The notes: generated by a model from the letters alone, not told the origin. 64,000 nucleotides of DNA from an uncultured Pseudohongiella sp. (GCA_902537815.1 CACBCS010000002.1:141712-205711); one strand, 5' to 3'. Shown: positions 18,472 to 31,255, counted from the first letter of the stretch. Numbers and translations: made by a program.

Positions 18472-18834
18472 ATGCAGCAAAAGAGCCTAACGTTTATCAC
18501 GAGACAAGCACCGTACGGTAGCAACAAAGCCAAGCTTGTTATCGACGCCGGCCTCGCAGCAGCAGTTTTTGAACAACAGGTAAATTTTCTCTTTATGGAT
18601 GATGGGGTCTTCCAACTCGTTCAGAATCAGAATGCCGAGTCCATCTCATCGAAGACAATTGGTAGGGCCTTAGAAACGCTTGATCTCTACGGAATTGAAC
18701 AAGTGTTGGTAGATTCGGTGAGTCTGGAGGAGCGCGATCTCTCTGCGGAAGACCTCGCCATACCTGTTAAGATTTTAAATGCAGAACAAGTGCGACAACT
18801 CGCCGCACGCTCGGATGTTGTGATTAACCTATGA
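18472..18834 (+). CDS. tusC: Sulfurtransferase complex subunit TusC
   Basis: A 120-residue DsrF-like subunit with the N-terminal ITRQAPYGSNKAK segment usual for TusC and a PYG.NKA motif. It forms the TusBCD hexamer. Its stop overlaps the tusB start (ATGA at 18831-18834), which signals translational coupling within the operon. Confidence 0.92.
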   Translation: MQQKSLTFITRQAPYGSNKAKLVIDAGLAAAVFEQQVNFLFMDDGVFQLVQNQNAESISSKTIGRALETLDLYGIEQVLVDSVSLEERDLSAEDLAIPVKILNAEQVRQLAARSDVVINL

Positions 18835-19121
18835 ATGCTCTTCATACCATCAGCGTTAGCCCGACTAGCGGTCTTCTCAATTCCTGTCTCAGGCTTGTTT
18901 GTCCGGGAGATGGTATCCTGTTTATTCAGGACGGTGTGTACCACTGCTGGCCTCCTTGTCTCGTAGATGGCGTTTCTCAGGACAATGCGCTGTTTGCATT
19001 AAGAGAAGACTTACTCGCCCGCGGGCTGCTCGGTAAAATATCAAAGCGAATCACTCCTGTGGGATTCGGCCGATTTGTCGAGCTAACAGTTGATTATGAC
19101 AAGGTCATCAATTGGTCCTGA
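18831..19121 (+). CDS. tusB: Sulfurtransferase complex subunit TusB
   Basis: A 96-residue DsrH-like protein, beginning MNALHTISVSP and ending with a VDYDKVINWS-like tail where Trp near the C-terminus is typical (family: ...V.W). It is the third subunit of the TusBCD heterohexamer. The ATG overlaps the tusC stop by 4 bases. Sequence conservation in this family is low, so the assignment rests on size, the CGGDGILFIQDGVY-like segment and operon position. Confidence 0.88.
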   Translation: MNALHTISVSPTSGLLNSCLRLVCPGDGILFIQDGVYHCWPPCLVDGVSQDNALFALREDLLARGLLGKISKRITPVGFGRFVELTVDYDKVINWS

Positions 19122-19167
19122 AGCTCAGAGTTAACTTGCCCCCTGTCACCTGTCCAAGCAAGTAAGT

Positions 19168-19503
19168 ATGCCCAAGTTCAATTCCCAAGCCTTCGACGAC
19201 TCTCTTGATGAAGAAGGTTATCTCCTTATTCTGGATCGCTGGGATGAATCAATCGCGGTGGAACTCGCCTTCCGAGAGAATATAAAACTGACAGAAGCGC
19301 ACTGGGAAATCATACGGCTTGTTAGAAAATTCTATCAGCGCTACCAAATGGCTCCGGCATCCAGAGCCCTGATCAGTTACGTTAAAAAAGAGCTTGGTTC
19401 AAATAAAGGACGGAGCGTCTATGTGATGCGCTTATTTGGAGGAAGTCCCGCTAAAACCGTGGCGAGAATCGCCGGCCTCCCGAAACCGGACAATTGCATC
19501 TGA
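19168..19503 (+). CDS. tusE: TusE/DsrC family sulfurtransferase subunit
   Basis: A 111-residue DsrC-type protein with EGYLLILDRWDE near the N-terminus and the mobile C-terminal arm ending in Cys110-Ile111. This penultimate Cys accepts persulfide from TusD and hands it to MnmA. There is no second Cys ten residues upstream, so this is TusE rather than a sulfite-reductase DsrC. It is the last gene of the tus operon and faces serS. Confidence 0.92.
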   Translation: MPKFNSQAFDDSLDEEGYLLILDRWDESIAVELAFRENIKLTEAHWEIIRLVRKFYQRYQMAPASRALISYVKKELGSNKGRSVYVMRLFGGSPAKTVARIAGLPKPDNCI

Positions 19504-19560
19504 GCGCTTCGCGGCTACTTCAGCGGGCCAGAGGACGACCCTGTCGGGCTGCGCGATACT

Positions 19561-20874
<1,314 letters not shown>

Positions 20875-21252
20875 TCACAGAAAGGCTTTGGCCAGTGAGA
20901 TCCCCAGATAGGCGGATCCCAAGCAGAATACGACGTTACTCAATACGTTAAAAAGCGCTGTATTGTAGTGGCCTTGCTCAATCAACAAAAGCGTCTCGAG
21001 TGAAAATGTTGAGAATGTCGTCAATGCTCCAAGGAAACCGGTAATCAGGAGGTGGCGGTAGGCCTCTGAAAGTTCGGGTCGCCCACTCAGGTAAATGTAT
21101 AGACCACCGATGAAAAAGCTGCCCAGGACATTTACAGAGAGCGTGCCGAGGGGGAATGCCATCTGACCCGACTGATTCAGGCCGCTACTCAACCAGTACC
21201 GGGCGATTGCGCCCAGTGCCCCACCAAGTGCAAGTGCAAGATAGACAGGCAA
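20875..21252 (-). CDS. crcB: Fluoride channel CrcB/Fluc
   Basis: A 125-residue, four-helix membrane protein that exports fluoride as an antiparallel dimer. The fingerprint motifs are present: GTLSVNVLGSF in helix 2 and GFLGALTTFSTFS in helix 3 with the break holding the polar Thr/Ser track. The start is TTG at 21252, three bases after the lolA stop, with an AGGA site inside the lolA end; an overlapping ATG is in the wrong frame. No fluoride riboswitch is seen, which fits its embedded position in an operon. Confidence 0.9.
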   Translation of the reverse strand: MPVYLALALGGALGAIARYWLSSGLNQSGQMAFPLGTLSVNVLGSFFIGGLYIYLSGRPELSEAYRHLLITGFLGALTTFSTFSLETLLLIEQGHYNTALFNVLSNVVFCLGSAYLGISLAKAFL

Positions 21253-21255
21253 GGT

Positions 21256-21903
21256 TCATTCCTGAGATACGCGGTTATCTACGATATCGATTCCGGGAGG
21301 AGTTTGAAAGTTAAACAAGTCCGGGGGTAATTGCTGGTTAATCTGTGGTTGGTTAAATTGCCATAAGGTTTTTTGACCGTTTTTACCATCCAGATGAATA
21401 GAGAGCAAAGCAGTGTTGTCGAAGCTAATGTTTATACGTCGATACAATGAGTTTTGGTCAAGCGGGAGTAACTGAAAGACAGCCATGTCCTCACCGGCAT
21501 CGTTTTCGATGTAGATTTCATATTCCTCGGCCAGGCTGTCGGTCCGGCCGCTTAATAATTCCGCTGCCAGCTCGGATCTGCTGCTGTCCCAATTCTCGAT
21601 AACAACTTGTTCAAGGTCCGGCTGATAGTTCCAAAGAACAGCGCCATTTGTCACCACTAATTCAGGAAATGGCTCCAATGTTTCCCAGTAAAATCCATCG
21701 GGTCTCATGACGTGCATTTGGATACTGCTTTCTTCAAGTACAGCGCCATCAAACTCCACGATCAACTGCTGCACGGTGGCGCTCATGGTGTTCACCTGCC
21801 GCAGAAGATTGCTAAGCTGCGCTTGTGGCGTATCCTCTGACCAGGCCAGCGGGATGTAATAGAGTGTCAGGGAGACCGTGAGAGTGAGTCTGTGACTCAG
21901 CAT
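21256..21903 (-). CDS. lolA: Outer-membrane lipoprotein carrier LolA
   Basis: A periplasmic chaperone that ferries lipoproteins from LolCDE to LolB. The 215-residue protein has a signal peptide (residues 1-22), then the LolA beta-barrel with the MRPDGFYWETLEPFPELVVTNG segment and the WxYxPxLxQV-like motif near residue 115. It follows ftsK by 33 bases. In Pseudomonas rarA lies between lolA and crcB; here it is missing and crcB abuts directly. Confidence 0.92.
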   Translation of the reverse strand: MLSHRLTLTVSLTLYYIPLAWSEDTPQAQLSNLLRQVNTMSATVQQLIVEFDGAVLEESSIQMHVMRPDGFYWETLEPFPELVVTNGAVLWNYQPDLEQVVIENWDSSRSELAAELLSGRTDSLAEEYEIYIENDAGEDMAVFQLLPLDQNSLYRRINISFDNTALLSIHLDGKNGQKTLWQFNQPQINQQLPPDLFNFQTPPGIDIVDNRVSQE

Positions 21904-21936
21904 GATGACATTCTCAAAAACTGTTTACGGATCGGA

Positions 21937-24246
21937 TTATTCGCGGGGAGGCGGAGCGATGACCTCACGAGAGCCATTGTGTCCCATTTCAGAAACAACC
22001 CCTGCCGCCTCCATTGATTCTATCATGCGGGCCGCCCGGTTGTAGCCAATGCGGAGTTTTCGCTGCACAGCTGAAATAGAGGCCTTTCGCGACTCAGTTA
22101 CAAATTTTACTGCCTCATCATACAGGGCGTCGTCTTCCTCGTCTTCCCCCGAGTCCGCGGATGCAGACAGGAAATCGCCATCCTCCGAACTTTGAGTTAT
22201 CGCATCTATATATGCCGGCTCTCCGCGTCGCTTCCAGTCAGCAACCACCCGATGCACCTCATCATCACTGACAAACGCGCCGTGTACCCGTGTTGGCACA
22301 CCACCTCCAGGCGGCAGAAATAGCATATCGCCATGCCCGAGCAGTTGCTCTGCACCCCCTTCACCAAGAATCGTTCTAGAGTCAACCTTCGATTGCACCA
22401 TGAAAGATAAACGAGTTGGAACGTTCGCCTTGATCAGGCCAGTCAGGACATCAACGGACGGCCGCTGGGTGGCAAGTACCAGATGGATGCCTGCTGCCCG
22501 GGCTTTTTGCGCAACCCGTGCGATAAGCTCTTCCACTTTTTTACCGACTACCATCATCATGTCTGCGAGCTCATCGACAATAACCACAACACTGGGCAAA
22601 GGCTCCAGTTCGGGAGCAGACTGCTCCTCTGACAGCAACATCGGATCGAATTGCCAGCTTGGATCAGGAATGGGCCTACCTGCTTTCTGAGCGTCACTCA
22701 CTTTGGTGTTAAAACCCGCAAGGTTCCTGACACCCAAGGCAGACATGAGTTTGTAGCGTCTTTCCATTTCCCCTACACACCAGCGCAACCCATTCGCGGC
22801 GTCTTTCATATCTGTAATCACTGGGGTCAACAGGTGGGGGATACCGTCATAGACGGAAAGCTCCAGCATTTTTGGATCGATCATGATCATGCGAACCTGT
22901 TCTGGCGTCGATTTGAACAGCAGGCTCAAGATCATGGCGTTAATACCAACGGATTTGCCGGACCCTGTCGTACCGGCTACCAGCAGATGGGGCATTTTTG
23001 CGAGATCCACAATGACGGGCTTGCCGACTATATCGTGACCCAGAGCCATGCTGAGCGCTGAACCTGCCCGGTCGAAGTCAGGAGAACTGAGAACCTGGCT
23101 TAACTGGATGATCTCTCGTTTTTCATTGGGGATTTCTATGCCGATCACGGTCTTGCCGGGAATAACTTCCACGACCCTGACGGAGACTACAGCTAATGAA
23201 CGGGCCAGGTCCTTAGCGAGGTTTGTGATCCGGCTGACCTTTACGCCCGGTGCAGGTTGAACCTCAAACCGGGTGATCACCGGGCCCGGGTTGACCGCGG
23301 TGACTTCAATTTCAATACCAAAGTCGGCGAGTTTTAACTCCAGAAGCTTGGACATGGCTTCCAAAGATTCCTTGGAAAAGCCGGATTCATGAATTTCCTG
23401 CCAGGCATCAAGCAGGCTGATTGCGGGCAGTTCTTTCACAGACGAGGCCTCGAACAAAGTGCCCTGTCGCTCTTTTTCTACCCTTGCGCTTTTAACCGCC
23501 TTCTTACGCGGAGGTTCCTTTATGGTGGGAGGAACTCTCTTTTTCTCCTTTTCGATATGAATGTCCAAGACCTTCTTCCGCGATTCCAGTCGCGCTTTGG
23601 TAGCAAGTGTCTGCTTGCGCTGTTCTAACCATTTGTTCCCCTTCTCAGTGAGCAGACTGATTGTTCCCAGCGTCCACGCCCCAAGTTTATCGATCACATT
23701 CAGCCAGGAGATTGAGGCCGAAATTGTCAGGCCGAACAGAAATATCGCAAAGAGAAGCAAGGTACTGCCTAGGCTGGCGAAAAGCGGCAGGCTGAGATCA
23801 ACCACAACTGATCCCAAGACCCCCCCGGCAATATAGGGAACCTCCCCCGGCACCTCGAAATGGATGGTCGCCAGTCCGCAGGAAGCCAGTATTAACAGCG
23901 AGTAGCCGAGCGCTCTGAAGCCGAACATGGCCCAAGAGAATTCCGCGCTGAGTTTCTCTTCGCGAAAAGAGGAATACACATTGTAAGCGAGCAAGAAGGG
24001 AAAGCCAAAAGCGAGGTAGCCGAAGACATGAAGTAAAGCATCTGCCAACCAGGCCCCGTAAACTCCGACGGCGTTCGCGACATCCTCACCGGAACCCGTA
24101 GTCGTAAAACCCGGGTCCAAAGGTGAATAGCTCAGCAGCGCAATGGTGAGATACAGCGCCATCAGAAAGCAGACTATCAGGGTCCCCTCACGAGTTAATC
24201 GCTGCATGAGGGTTCGGACTTCGTCGTTTGGTTCTGAGTTCTGCAC
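21937..24246 (-). CDS. ftsK: DNA translocase FtsK
   Basis: Couples chromosome segregation to division by pumping DNA at the septum and activating XerCD at dif. The 769-residue protein has four membrane helices in the first 190 residues, a short charged linker (about 215-265), a RecA-like motor with Walker [11 protein letters not shown] and Walker [12 protein letters not shown], and a C-terminal winged-helix gamma domain ([19 protein letters not shown]) that reads KOPS. The linker is much shorter than in E. coli, as usual outside the enterics. The start codon is GTG at 24246. Confidence 0.96.
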   Translation of the reverse strand: MQNSEPNDEVRTLMQRLTREGTLIVCFLMALYLTIALLSYSPLDPGFTTTGSGEDVANAVGVYGAWLADALLHVFGYLAFGFPFLLAYNVYSSFREEKLSAEFSWAMFGFRALGYSLLILASCGLATIHFEVPGEVPYIAGGVLGSVVVDLSLPLFASLGSTLLLFAIFLFGLTISASISWLNVIDKLGAWTLGTISLLTEKGNKWLEQRKQTLATKARLESRKKVLDIHIEKEKKRVPPTIKEPPRKKAVKSARVEKERQGTLFEASSVKELPAISLLDAWQEIHESGFSKESLEAMSKLLELKLADFGIEIEVTAVNPGPVITRFEVQPAPGVKVSRITNLAKDLARSLAVVSVRVVEVIPGKTVIGIEIPNEKREIIQLSQVLSSPDFDRAGSALSMALGHDIVGKPVIVDLAKMPHLLVAGTTGSGKSVGINAMILSLLFKSTPEQVRMIMIDPKMLELSVYDGIPHLLTPVITDMKDAANGLRWCVGEMERRYKLMSALGVRNLAGFNTKVSDAQKAGRPIPDPSWQFDPMLLSEEQSAPELEPLPSVVVIVDELADMMMVVGKKVEELIARVAQKARAAGIHLVLATQRPSVDVLTGLIKANVPTRLSFMVQSKVDSRTILGEGGAEQLLGHGDMLFLPPGGGVPTRVHGAFVSDDEVHRVVADWKRRGEPAYIDAITQSSEDGDFLSASADSGEDEEDDALYDEAVKFVTESRKASISAVQRKLRIGYNRAARMIESMEAAGVVSEMGHNGSREVIAPPPRE

Positions 24247-25526
<1,280 letters not shown>

Positions 25527-25534
25527 TTTTCGCG

Positions 25535-26254
25535 ATGCCAATACCGTGGTTAGATCCGATGGATGCGCCCGTTTTTCCATGTACTTCACAGGCGTTGGCA
25601 GATCCCAATGGATTGCTGGCCGCTGGCGGCTCGCTGGGCGCTGACTGGCTACTAGCCGCATACCGTGAAGGCATCTTTCCTTGGTATGAAGAGGGTCAAC
25701 CGGTTCTCTGGTGGGCGCCCGACCCGAGGCTGGTTCTGGATCCCGGCCGCGTTGTCGTCTCACGCAGCCTCCGGAAGCTGATCCGCAAACAGATTTACCG
25801 CATTTCCTTCGATACAGCTTTTATGTCTGTGATAGAAGCCTGTCAAACCTCAGGGGGTCGGGAAAACGCGACTTGGATCACACCCGAGATGAAGGCGGCT
25901 TATGTCAATCTCCACAGTCTCGGTCATGCCCATTCCGTTGAGGTATGGCACGACGAATTTCTAGTAGGTGGGCTTTACGGCATTGCGCTTGGCAGGGTAT
26001 TTTTTGGAGAATCCATGTTCAGTGCGCATCCAAGTGCTTCGAAATTAGCACTGGTGGCACTCTCGCGGCAAGTTGAGTCTCGAGGATTCGGCCTGATTGA
26101 CTGTCAGGTTCACTCCGATCACTTGGTTTCTATGGGGGCAGAGGCGCTTCCACGCCGAGACTTTCAAGAAGCGCTGACCGCTCTTCTGGCTAGCAAAGAA
26201 CAACCCGGGCCCTGGAAAACACCGCCAAGCAACCCGATGGAAAAACCGAGCTGA
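25535..26254 (+). CDS. aat: Leucyl/phenylalanyl-tRNA-protein transferase
   Basis: Aat attaches Leu or Phe to proteins with N-terminal Lys or Arg, creating N-degrons read by ClpS and degraded by ClpAP. The 239-residue protein has the family blocks PNGLLAAGGSL, GIFPWYEEGQPVLWWAPDPR, HSVEVWHD, and GVFFGESMFS-type VFFGESMFS. It starts 8 bases after trxB. Its downstream machinery clpA and clpS lie 1-4 kb away on the opposite strand. Confidence 0.96.
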   Translation: MPIPWLDPMDAPVFPCTSQALADPNGLLAAGGSLGADWLLAAYREGIFPWYEEGQPVLWWAPDPRLVLDPGRVVVSRSLRKLIRKQIYRISFDTAFMSVIEACQTSGGRENATWITPEMKAAYVNLHSLGHAHSVEVWHDEFLVGGLYGIALGRVFFGESMFSAHPSASKLALVALSRQVESRGFGLIDCQVHSDHLVSMGAEALPRRDFQEALTALLASKEQPGPWKTPPSNPMEKPS

Positions 26255-26256
26255 AT

Positions 26257-26976
26257 ATGCAGTCGAACAACAAGCCCATTAGTTCGATTCGGTTGTTCCG
26301 GACTTCACTCCACCCTTGTAGCTACAAAGCATCAGAAGAAGCGACGACCGTTTTCGTCGACCCTGACCTGATCATCGATAAGCGGCTTAACAGCAAACTG
26401 AGTGAATTGGGTTACCGGCGAAGTGGCGCACACTTATACCGACCAGATTGCGACCGCTGTTCAGCCTGCATTTCTGTCCGAGTGTGCGTTAATGAGGCGC
26501 GGTTCTCCCGCAACCAGCGACGCATCCTCAAACGGAATGAGGCGTTATCTGTTGTTGAACAAGCTGATTTAAACAGCGCGGCCGCTTTCGATCTGTATCG
26601 CCGTTACGTTGACAAACGACATCAGGGCGGAGATATGTTCCCGGCAACAGATGACCAATTCGAAACGTTTATCAAAACAAAGACCGTCGACACGCGTTTT
26701 TTCTTATTTTACGAGGACCAAAGGCTGGTAGCCGTCAGTGTGGTTGATTTTTTGGAGCAGGGCTTGTCCGCGGTCTACACCTTTTTTGAGCCGGATTTGC
26801 ATCAAAGATCGTTAGGAAACTACGTTATCCTCTGGCAAATTAGTAAGTGTCGGGAATTGGGATTGGCTCACCTGTACTTGGGATACTGGATCAAGGGGTG
26901 CGATAAAATGGAATACAAAAGTAAGTTCAGACCGATGGAGTTTCTGATCGACGGACACTGGACTAAAATTACCTGA
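26257..26976 (+). CDS. bpt: Aspartate/glutamate leucyltransferase (Bpt)
   Basis: Bpt conjugates Leu to N-terminal Asp or Glu, extending the bacterial N-end rule. The 239-residue protein has the N-terminal HPCSYKASEEATTVFVDP segment, Cys pairs around RPDCDRCSACISVRV, and the conserved YLGYWIKGCDKMEYKSKF motif near residue 220. It begins 2 bases after the aat stop and is certainly cotranscribed. With aat, clpS and clpA it completes a full N-degron pathway in one locus. Confidence 0.95.
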   Translation: MQSNNKPISSIRLFRTSLHPCSYKASEEATTVFVDPDLIIDKRLNSKLSELGYRRSGAHLYRPDCDRCSACISVRVCVNEARFSRNQRRILKRNEALSVVEQADLNSAAAFDLYRRYVDKRHQGGDMFPATDDQFETFIKTKTVDTRFFLFYEDQRLVAVSVVDFLEQGLSAVYTFFEPDLHQRSLGNYVILWQISKCRELGLAHLYLGYWIKGCDKMEYKSKFRPMEFLIDGHWTKIT

Positions 26977-27065
26977 CTCAGTTTCTCCTGGCGTGCCCAA
27001 TAGCTTTTGCGTCAAACGGTAAATTCCGGCACAATGCGCGACTTTTAGAGGGACTTGAGTGACCT

Positions 27066-27284
27066 ATGGCCAAAGAAGATCAAATCGAGATGGAAGGCGA
27101 AGTGGTGGATACGCTTCCCAACACCATGTTCAGAGTTAAACTGGAGAATGGACATATCGTGACGGCTCACATCTCTGGAAAGATGCGCAAAAACTACATT
27201 CGCATCCTTACCGGCGACCAGGTACGTGTAGAACTTACGCCCTACGACCTGACCAAGGGCCGCATCACCTATCGAGCCAGATAG
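27066..27284 (+). CDS. infA: Translation initiation factor IF-1
   Basis: A 72-residue S1/OB-fold protein, beginning [19 protein letters not shown] and ending RITYRAR, essentially identical to gammaproteobacterial IF-1. It occupies the A-site region of the 30S subunit during initiation. It stands 89 bases after bpt, the placement found in many relatives, and is convergent with clpA. Confidence 0.98.
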   Translation: MAKEDQIEMEGEVVDTLPNTMFRVKLENGHIVTAHISGKMRKNYIRILTGDQVRVELTPYDLTKGRITYRAR

Positions 27285-27311
27285 CTCAGCACCCCAGGCA
27301 GTGACAAGCTG

Positions 27312-29597
27312 TCACCCCTCCTCGGCAAGGGCGCGCTTCTTTCCTTTCACGTTAGCCTCTACGCGAATCTCAATCGAATCGCCAGCGGTTACGAATACGT
27401 CGCCCCCCTCTGAGAGCTGACCAAACAGGATGTCTTCCGCCAGTGCTTTCTTGAGTTTCTCCTGGATGAGACGACCCATCGGCCTTGCTCCCATGGCCTC
27501 GCTGTAGCCATGCTCGACAAACCAGTCGCGGGCGCTTTCTTCTACGTGAAGCACCACGCCTTTCTCATCAAGTTGTACCTGAAGGTCTACCAGGAATTTA
27601 TCAACAACAGTCTTGATCGTTTCAGGTGACAGTGAGCCGAACTGAATAATGCTGTCGAGCCGATTGCGGAATTCGGGTGTGAAGGCTTTTTTGATTACCC
27701 CCATTCCATCTGAACTGTGATCCTGCTCTGTGAAGCCTATTGACGCGCGGGTCATCTCCTGCGCACCGGCGTTAGTGGTCATGATCAGAATGACATTGCG
27801 GAAGTCAGCTTTACGACCATTATTGTCAGTCAGGGTGCCGTGATCCATTACCTGCAACAGCAGGTTAAACACATCCGGATGAGCTTTCTCTATTTCGTCA
27901 AGCAATAGAACGCAATGCGGGTTTTTAGTCACTGCTTCGGTAAGCAGCCCTCCCTGATCAAACCCGACATATCCTGGCGGTGCACCAATTAAACGGGACA
28001 CTGTATGGCGCTCCATGTATTCGGACATGTCAAATCGCAACAACTCTATGCCCATGATTTTTGCGAGCTGCCGACTGACCTCAGTCTTACCGACACCGGT
28101 AGGCCCAGAAAAAAGGAACGAGCCAATAGGCTTGTCATGTTCGTTCAAGCCTGCCCGAGACAGTTTGATTGCAGTCGCTAGCGAGTCGATTGCTTCATTC
28201 TGACCGAAGACCACCATCTTTAAGTTGCTTTCTAAATTCTTCAAGGCCGCAACGTCAGAACTCGAGACATGCTTTGGCGGAATCCGGGCAATACTGGCAA
28301 CAACCTTTTCCATGTCGGCTGCCTGGATGAGTTTTTTCCTTTTACTCGCCGGTTGCAACTGCTGGTAGGCTCCCGCTTCATCAACCACATCGATTGCCTT
28401 ATCAGGCATGTAGCGATCATTGATATAGCGACCGGCTAATTCTGAAGCGGCTTTGAGCGAACTGTCGCTGTATCGAAGTTTATGGTGTTCTTCGAATCTT
28501 GGTTTCAGTCCTTTCAAAATTTTGTAAGTCGTCTCAACATCAGGCTCTTCAACATCAATTTTCTGAAAGCGGCGAGACAGCGCCCTATCCTTGTCGAAAA
28601 TGCCCCGATATTCCTGATAGGTCGTGGAGCCGATGCAGCGAAGCTGGCCAGTGGTCAGTGCTGGCTTGAGTAAATTTGAGGCGTCCATGACCCCGCCGGA
28701 TGCGGCGCCAGCGCCAATAATTGTGTGAATTTCATCGATGAACAGCACAGCATTTTCGTCTTTTTTAAGCTCACCAAGCAGCGCCTTAAAACGCTTTTCG
28801 AAGTCCCCTCGATATTTGGTGCCCGCGAGCAACGCGCCGAGATCGAGAGAATAGATCACACTGTCTGACAAGACATCGGGGACCTGCTTTTCTACGATCA
28901 GTCTGGCCAAGCCTTCTGCAACCGCAGTCTTCCCTACACCAGACTCACCAACGAGCAATGGGTTGTTTTTACGCCGCCTGGAAAGAATCTGAATCACGCG
29001 GGTAACTTCTTCAAGTCGACCAATCAGCGGGTCAATTCTTCCGGCCTCTGCTTCGCTATTCAGGTTAGTAGCAAAGCTTTCGAGCAGGCTGATTCGATTT
29101 TCTGCAGAGTCTCCTTCTTCTTGCTGCTCCGTGGCTGTCTCGCTGTTTTCGCCTTCGCCGGCGATCTTGGATATACCGTGCGTGATGTAATTAACGACGT
29201 CGATCCGGGCGATGTCTTGCTGTTTCAAGAAAAAGACCGCCTGACTCTCCTGCTCAGAAAAAATCGCGACCAGCACGTTAGCTCCTGTGACCTCTCGTTT
29301 GCCCGAAGACTGAACGTGGAAGACTGCCCGCTGCAGTACACGCTGAAAACCCAGCGTTGGCTGTGTTTCCCGGCTGGTTTCGCTCTCGAGAATCAGAGGG
29401 GTTGTTGAATCGACAAATTCGGCGAGTTCGTTTCGTAATTTCGGCAAATCGCAGTCACAAGCTGAAAGCACACTTGTGGCGATCTCATTATCTAGAAGAG
29501 CCAAGAGAAGATGCTCAACAGTCATGAATTCATGACGCTTGTTCCTCGCACCTTTGAACGCGCTGTTGAGCGTGGTTTCTAAGTCTTTACTGAGCAT
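27312..29597 (-). CDS. clpA: ATP-dependent Clp protease ATP-binding subunit ClpA
   Basis: The AAA+ unfoldase that feeds ClpP. The 761-residue protein has an N-terminal ClpN domain (1-145) that docks ClpS, a first ATPase with Walker A GESGVGKTA (near 218), a second with GPTGVGKTE (near 490), and an IGF loop (TRASIGFTE) for ClpP binding near residue 615. Length matches E. coli ClpA. It lies 30 bases after clpS on the same strand. Confidence 0.97.
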   Translation of the reverse strand: MLSKDLETTLNSAFKGARNKRHEFMTVEHLLLALLDNEIATSVLSACDCDLPKLRNELAEFVDSTTPLILESETSRETQPTLGFQRVLQRAVFHVQSSGKREVTGANVLVAIFSEQESQAVFFLKQQDIARIDVVNYITHGISKIAGEGENSETATEQQEEGDSAENRISLLESFATNLNSEAEAGRIDPLIGRLEEVTRVIQILSRRRKNNPLLVGESGVGKTAVAEGLARLIVEKQVPDVLSDSVIYSLDLGALLAGTKYRGDFEKRFKALLGELKKDENAVLFIDEIHTIIGAGAASGGVMDASNLLKPALTTGQLRCIGSTTYQEYRGIFDKDRALSRRFQKIDVEEPDVETTYKILKGLKPRFEEHHKLRYSDSSLKAASELAGRYINDRYMPDKAIDVVDEAGAYQQLQPASKRKKLIQAADMEKVVASIARIPPKHVSSSDVAALKNLESNLKMVVFGQNEAIDSLATAIKLSRAGLNEHDKPIGSFLFSGPTGVGKTEVSRQLAKIMGIELLRFDMSEYMERHTVSRLIGAPPGYVGFDQGGLLTEAVTKNPHCVLLLDEIEKAHPDVFNLLLQVMDHGTLTDNNGRKADFRNVILIMTTNAGAQEMTRASIGFTEQDHSSDGMGVIKKAFTPEFRNRLDSIIQFGSLSPETIKTVVDKFLVDLQVQLDEKGVVLHVEESARDWFVEHGYSEAMGARPMGRLIQEKLKKALAEDILFGQLSEGGDVFVTAGDSIEIRVEANVKGKKRALAEEG

Positions 29598-29627
29598 AGA
29601 GCTTCCAATTATGAATGATGGTTGGCT

Positions 29628-30002
29628 TCACCGGTCGACTTCAACTGAGCACAGTAAAGGCTGTTCGCACTCTCTTGAGTAGTCATTAACCTGTGCCGCT
29701 TTGGTTTCGGCGACGTCTTTGCTATAGACGCCGCAGACACCTTTTCCCTCAGTATGAACCTTGAGCATGATCTGAGTCGCTTTTTCAACGTTCATCCCGA
29801 AGAATGAACGCAGTACATCAACGACGAAGTCCATTGGCGTGTAGTCATCGTTAACCAGGATAACTTTATACAAAGGGGGCTTTTTGAGCTTCGGCTTTTC
29901 AGTGGTCGCTGCATAACCAACATCCTGGCTGCCGCCCGTGTCGCTACCACCGGAACCGGTAGACTGGTTGGACGACTGTTTAACTGTCGCTGGAGTAAGC
30001 AC
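29628..30002 (-). CDS. clpS: ATP-dependent Clp protease adaptor ClpS
   Basis: Binds N-degron substrates (Leu, Phe, Tyr, Trp N-termini) and delivers them to ClpA. The core has [17 protein letters not shown], the Met/Asp substrate pocket, and [21 protein letters not shown] place the start at GTG 30002, which has AGAGG 5 bases upstream (124 residues); a longer TTG-started version from 30050 has no ribosome site. Either way the N-terminal arm carries a Ser/Gly-rich linker of about 25 residues, longer than in E. coli. No ATG precedes the core, so the start is not certain. Confidence 0.85.
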   Translation of the reverse strand: MLTPATVKQSSNQSTGSGGSDTGGSQDVGYAATTEKPKLKKPPLYKVILVNDDYTPMDFVVDVLRSFFGMNVEKATQIMLKVHTEGKGVCGVYSKDVAETKAAQVNDYSRECEQPLLCSVEVDR

Positions 30003-30299
30003 GAGAGCCTCTGAAAGTCGCTGTTGCGTTTTTGGAAACTGCTTCGGCAAAGCAGGAACGCATTGTCCGCCAGATTGACCGCCTTGAAAAGAGTTGCTTG
30101 GTTGGTGTTAGCGGTCGCACCGATAGCTGGCAGGCACGGTAGGATTACGCTCATATGTCGCGGTTAGATGCACCGGCGTTTAAGATACACGCCTTTGACA
30201 TGGCGCTACGTTTGAGTTAAAAACACATATTAGAGGAGTTCGTCTAACTCTCGGGAAGACAATAATAACAGTCAAAAAACAATAAGCACGGAGCAAGAT

Positions 30300-30623
30300 A
30301 TGAGTACCGGGCAAGTAAAATGGTTCAACAATGCCAAGGGGTTTGGATTCATACTGCCAGATGACGGCGATGCTGACTTGTTTGCGCACTACTCTGCAAT
30401 CAGTATGGATGGCTATAAGACCCTGAAAGCGGGTCAGTTAGTCACTTTTGATGCAGTGGATGGCCCGAAAGGTCTTCATGCGGCAAACATTCGAGCAGTC
30501 GAGTCTGCCAGTGACGATCATGTGGTTCTCTCAGACAGCAACGATGAGGCAGAGTTGGTGGCGCCATCTGCAGCTGAAGCCGCCAAAGAGCCGGCAGAGG
30601 AGCTCGAAGAAGTAACTGCCTAA
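30300..30623 (+). CDS. cspD: Cold-shock domain protein CspD-like
   Basis: A 107-residue protein: a cold-shock domain (1-68) with the RNP1 motif KGFGFI and RNP2-like DLFAHYSAI, then an acidic Ala/Glu-rich tail of about 40 residues. CspD in E. coli binds single-stranded DNA and inhibits replication in stationary phase; Clp-linked cspD next to clpS is a conserved gammaproteobacterial arrangement. It is divergent from clpS, separated by about 300 bases. Confidence 0.9.
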   Translation: MSTGQVKWFNNAKGFGFILPDDGDADLFAHYSAISMDGYKTLKAGQLVTFDAVDGPKGLHAANIRAVESASDDHVVLSDSNDEAELVAPSAAEAAKEPAEELEEVTA

Positions 30624-30697
30624 CGCGGAAGCCATCCGGTCTGCAAAGTCATGTTTGCTGTCCGGTTTAAGAGTATTGCGGTGCGCGTGCTGGCTCT

Positions 30698-31243
30698 ATG
30701 GCTCGGCTTATTCTGTTCAACAAACCCTTCGGGGTGCTTTCTCAATTTACCCCTGAAGCGGGTTACCCTTGCCTGGCTGACTATATTGATCAGCCAGGTT
30801 TCTACCCTGCCGGCAGGTTAGACCGCGATTCTGAAGGTTTACTCTTGCTTACAGACGATGGAAAGCTTCAGCAGCGGCTGTCTAATCCCAGGTACAACAA
30901 GCAGAAATACTACCTAGTTCAAGTCGAAAGAGAGATCTCGGATGAGGCTTTGAAGCAGCTCTGTGAGGGGGTAGTATTGAAAGATGGCAGAACCCGGCCC
31001 GCATTAGCAACACGCATCGAAGCGCCCGATTTGTGGCCACGTTTGCCGCCGATCAGAGTTCGACTGACTGTGCCTACCTCGTGGTTGAGTCTGACCTTAC
31101 AGGAGGGTCGAAATCGTCAGATCCGCCGAATGACAGCGGCGGTCGGCTATCCTACCCTCAGGTTGGTGCGAGTGCGGATTGCCAATTGGCGCCTTGCAGA
31201 TCTGCAGCCCGGACAGTCGATTTCGACAACTGCCCCGGATTAA
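30698..31243 (+). CDS. rluE: 23S rRNA pseudouridine synthase RluE family
   Basis: A 181-residue RsuA/RluE-type pseudouridine synthase lacking an S4 domain, as RluE does. The catalytic Asp42 lies in GRLDRDSEGLLLLT, with KQKYYLVQVE and the EGRNRQIRRM motif downstream. RluE modifies U2457 in 23S rRNA. ATG 30698 is the start. It converges on moaE with a 12-base gap. Confidence 0.9.
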   Translation: MARLILFNKPFGVLSQFTPEAGYPCLADYIDQPGFYPAGRLDRDSEGLLLLTDDGKLQQRLSNPRYNKQKYYLVQVEREISDEALKQLCEGVVLKDGRTRPALATRIEAPDLWPRLPPIRVRLTVPTSWLSLTLQEGRNRQIRRMTAAVGYPTLRLVRVRIANWRLADLQPGQSISTTAPD

Positions 31244-31255
31244 GCCAGACCCAGG

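Noticed and set aside
27301..27315. GTGACA-AGC-TGTCAC hairpin between infA and clpA
   Set aside because: Short stem, no T-run and overlaps the clpA stop; not convincing as a terminator.
30003..30050. A longer clpS starting at TTG 30050
   Set aside because: No ribosome site before it, whereas GTG 30002 has AGAGG at proper spacing; kept as an alternative only.
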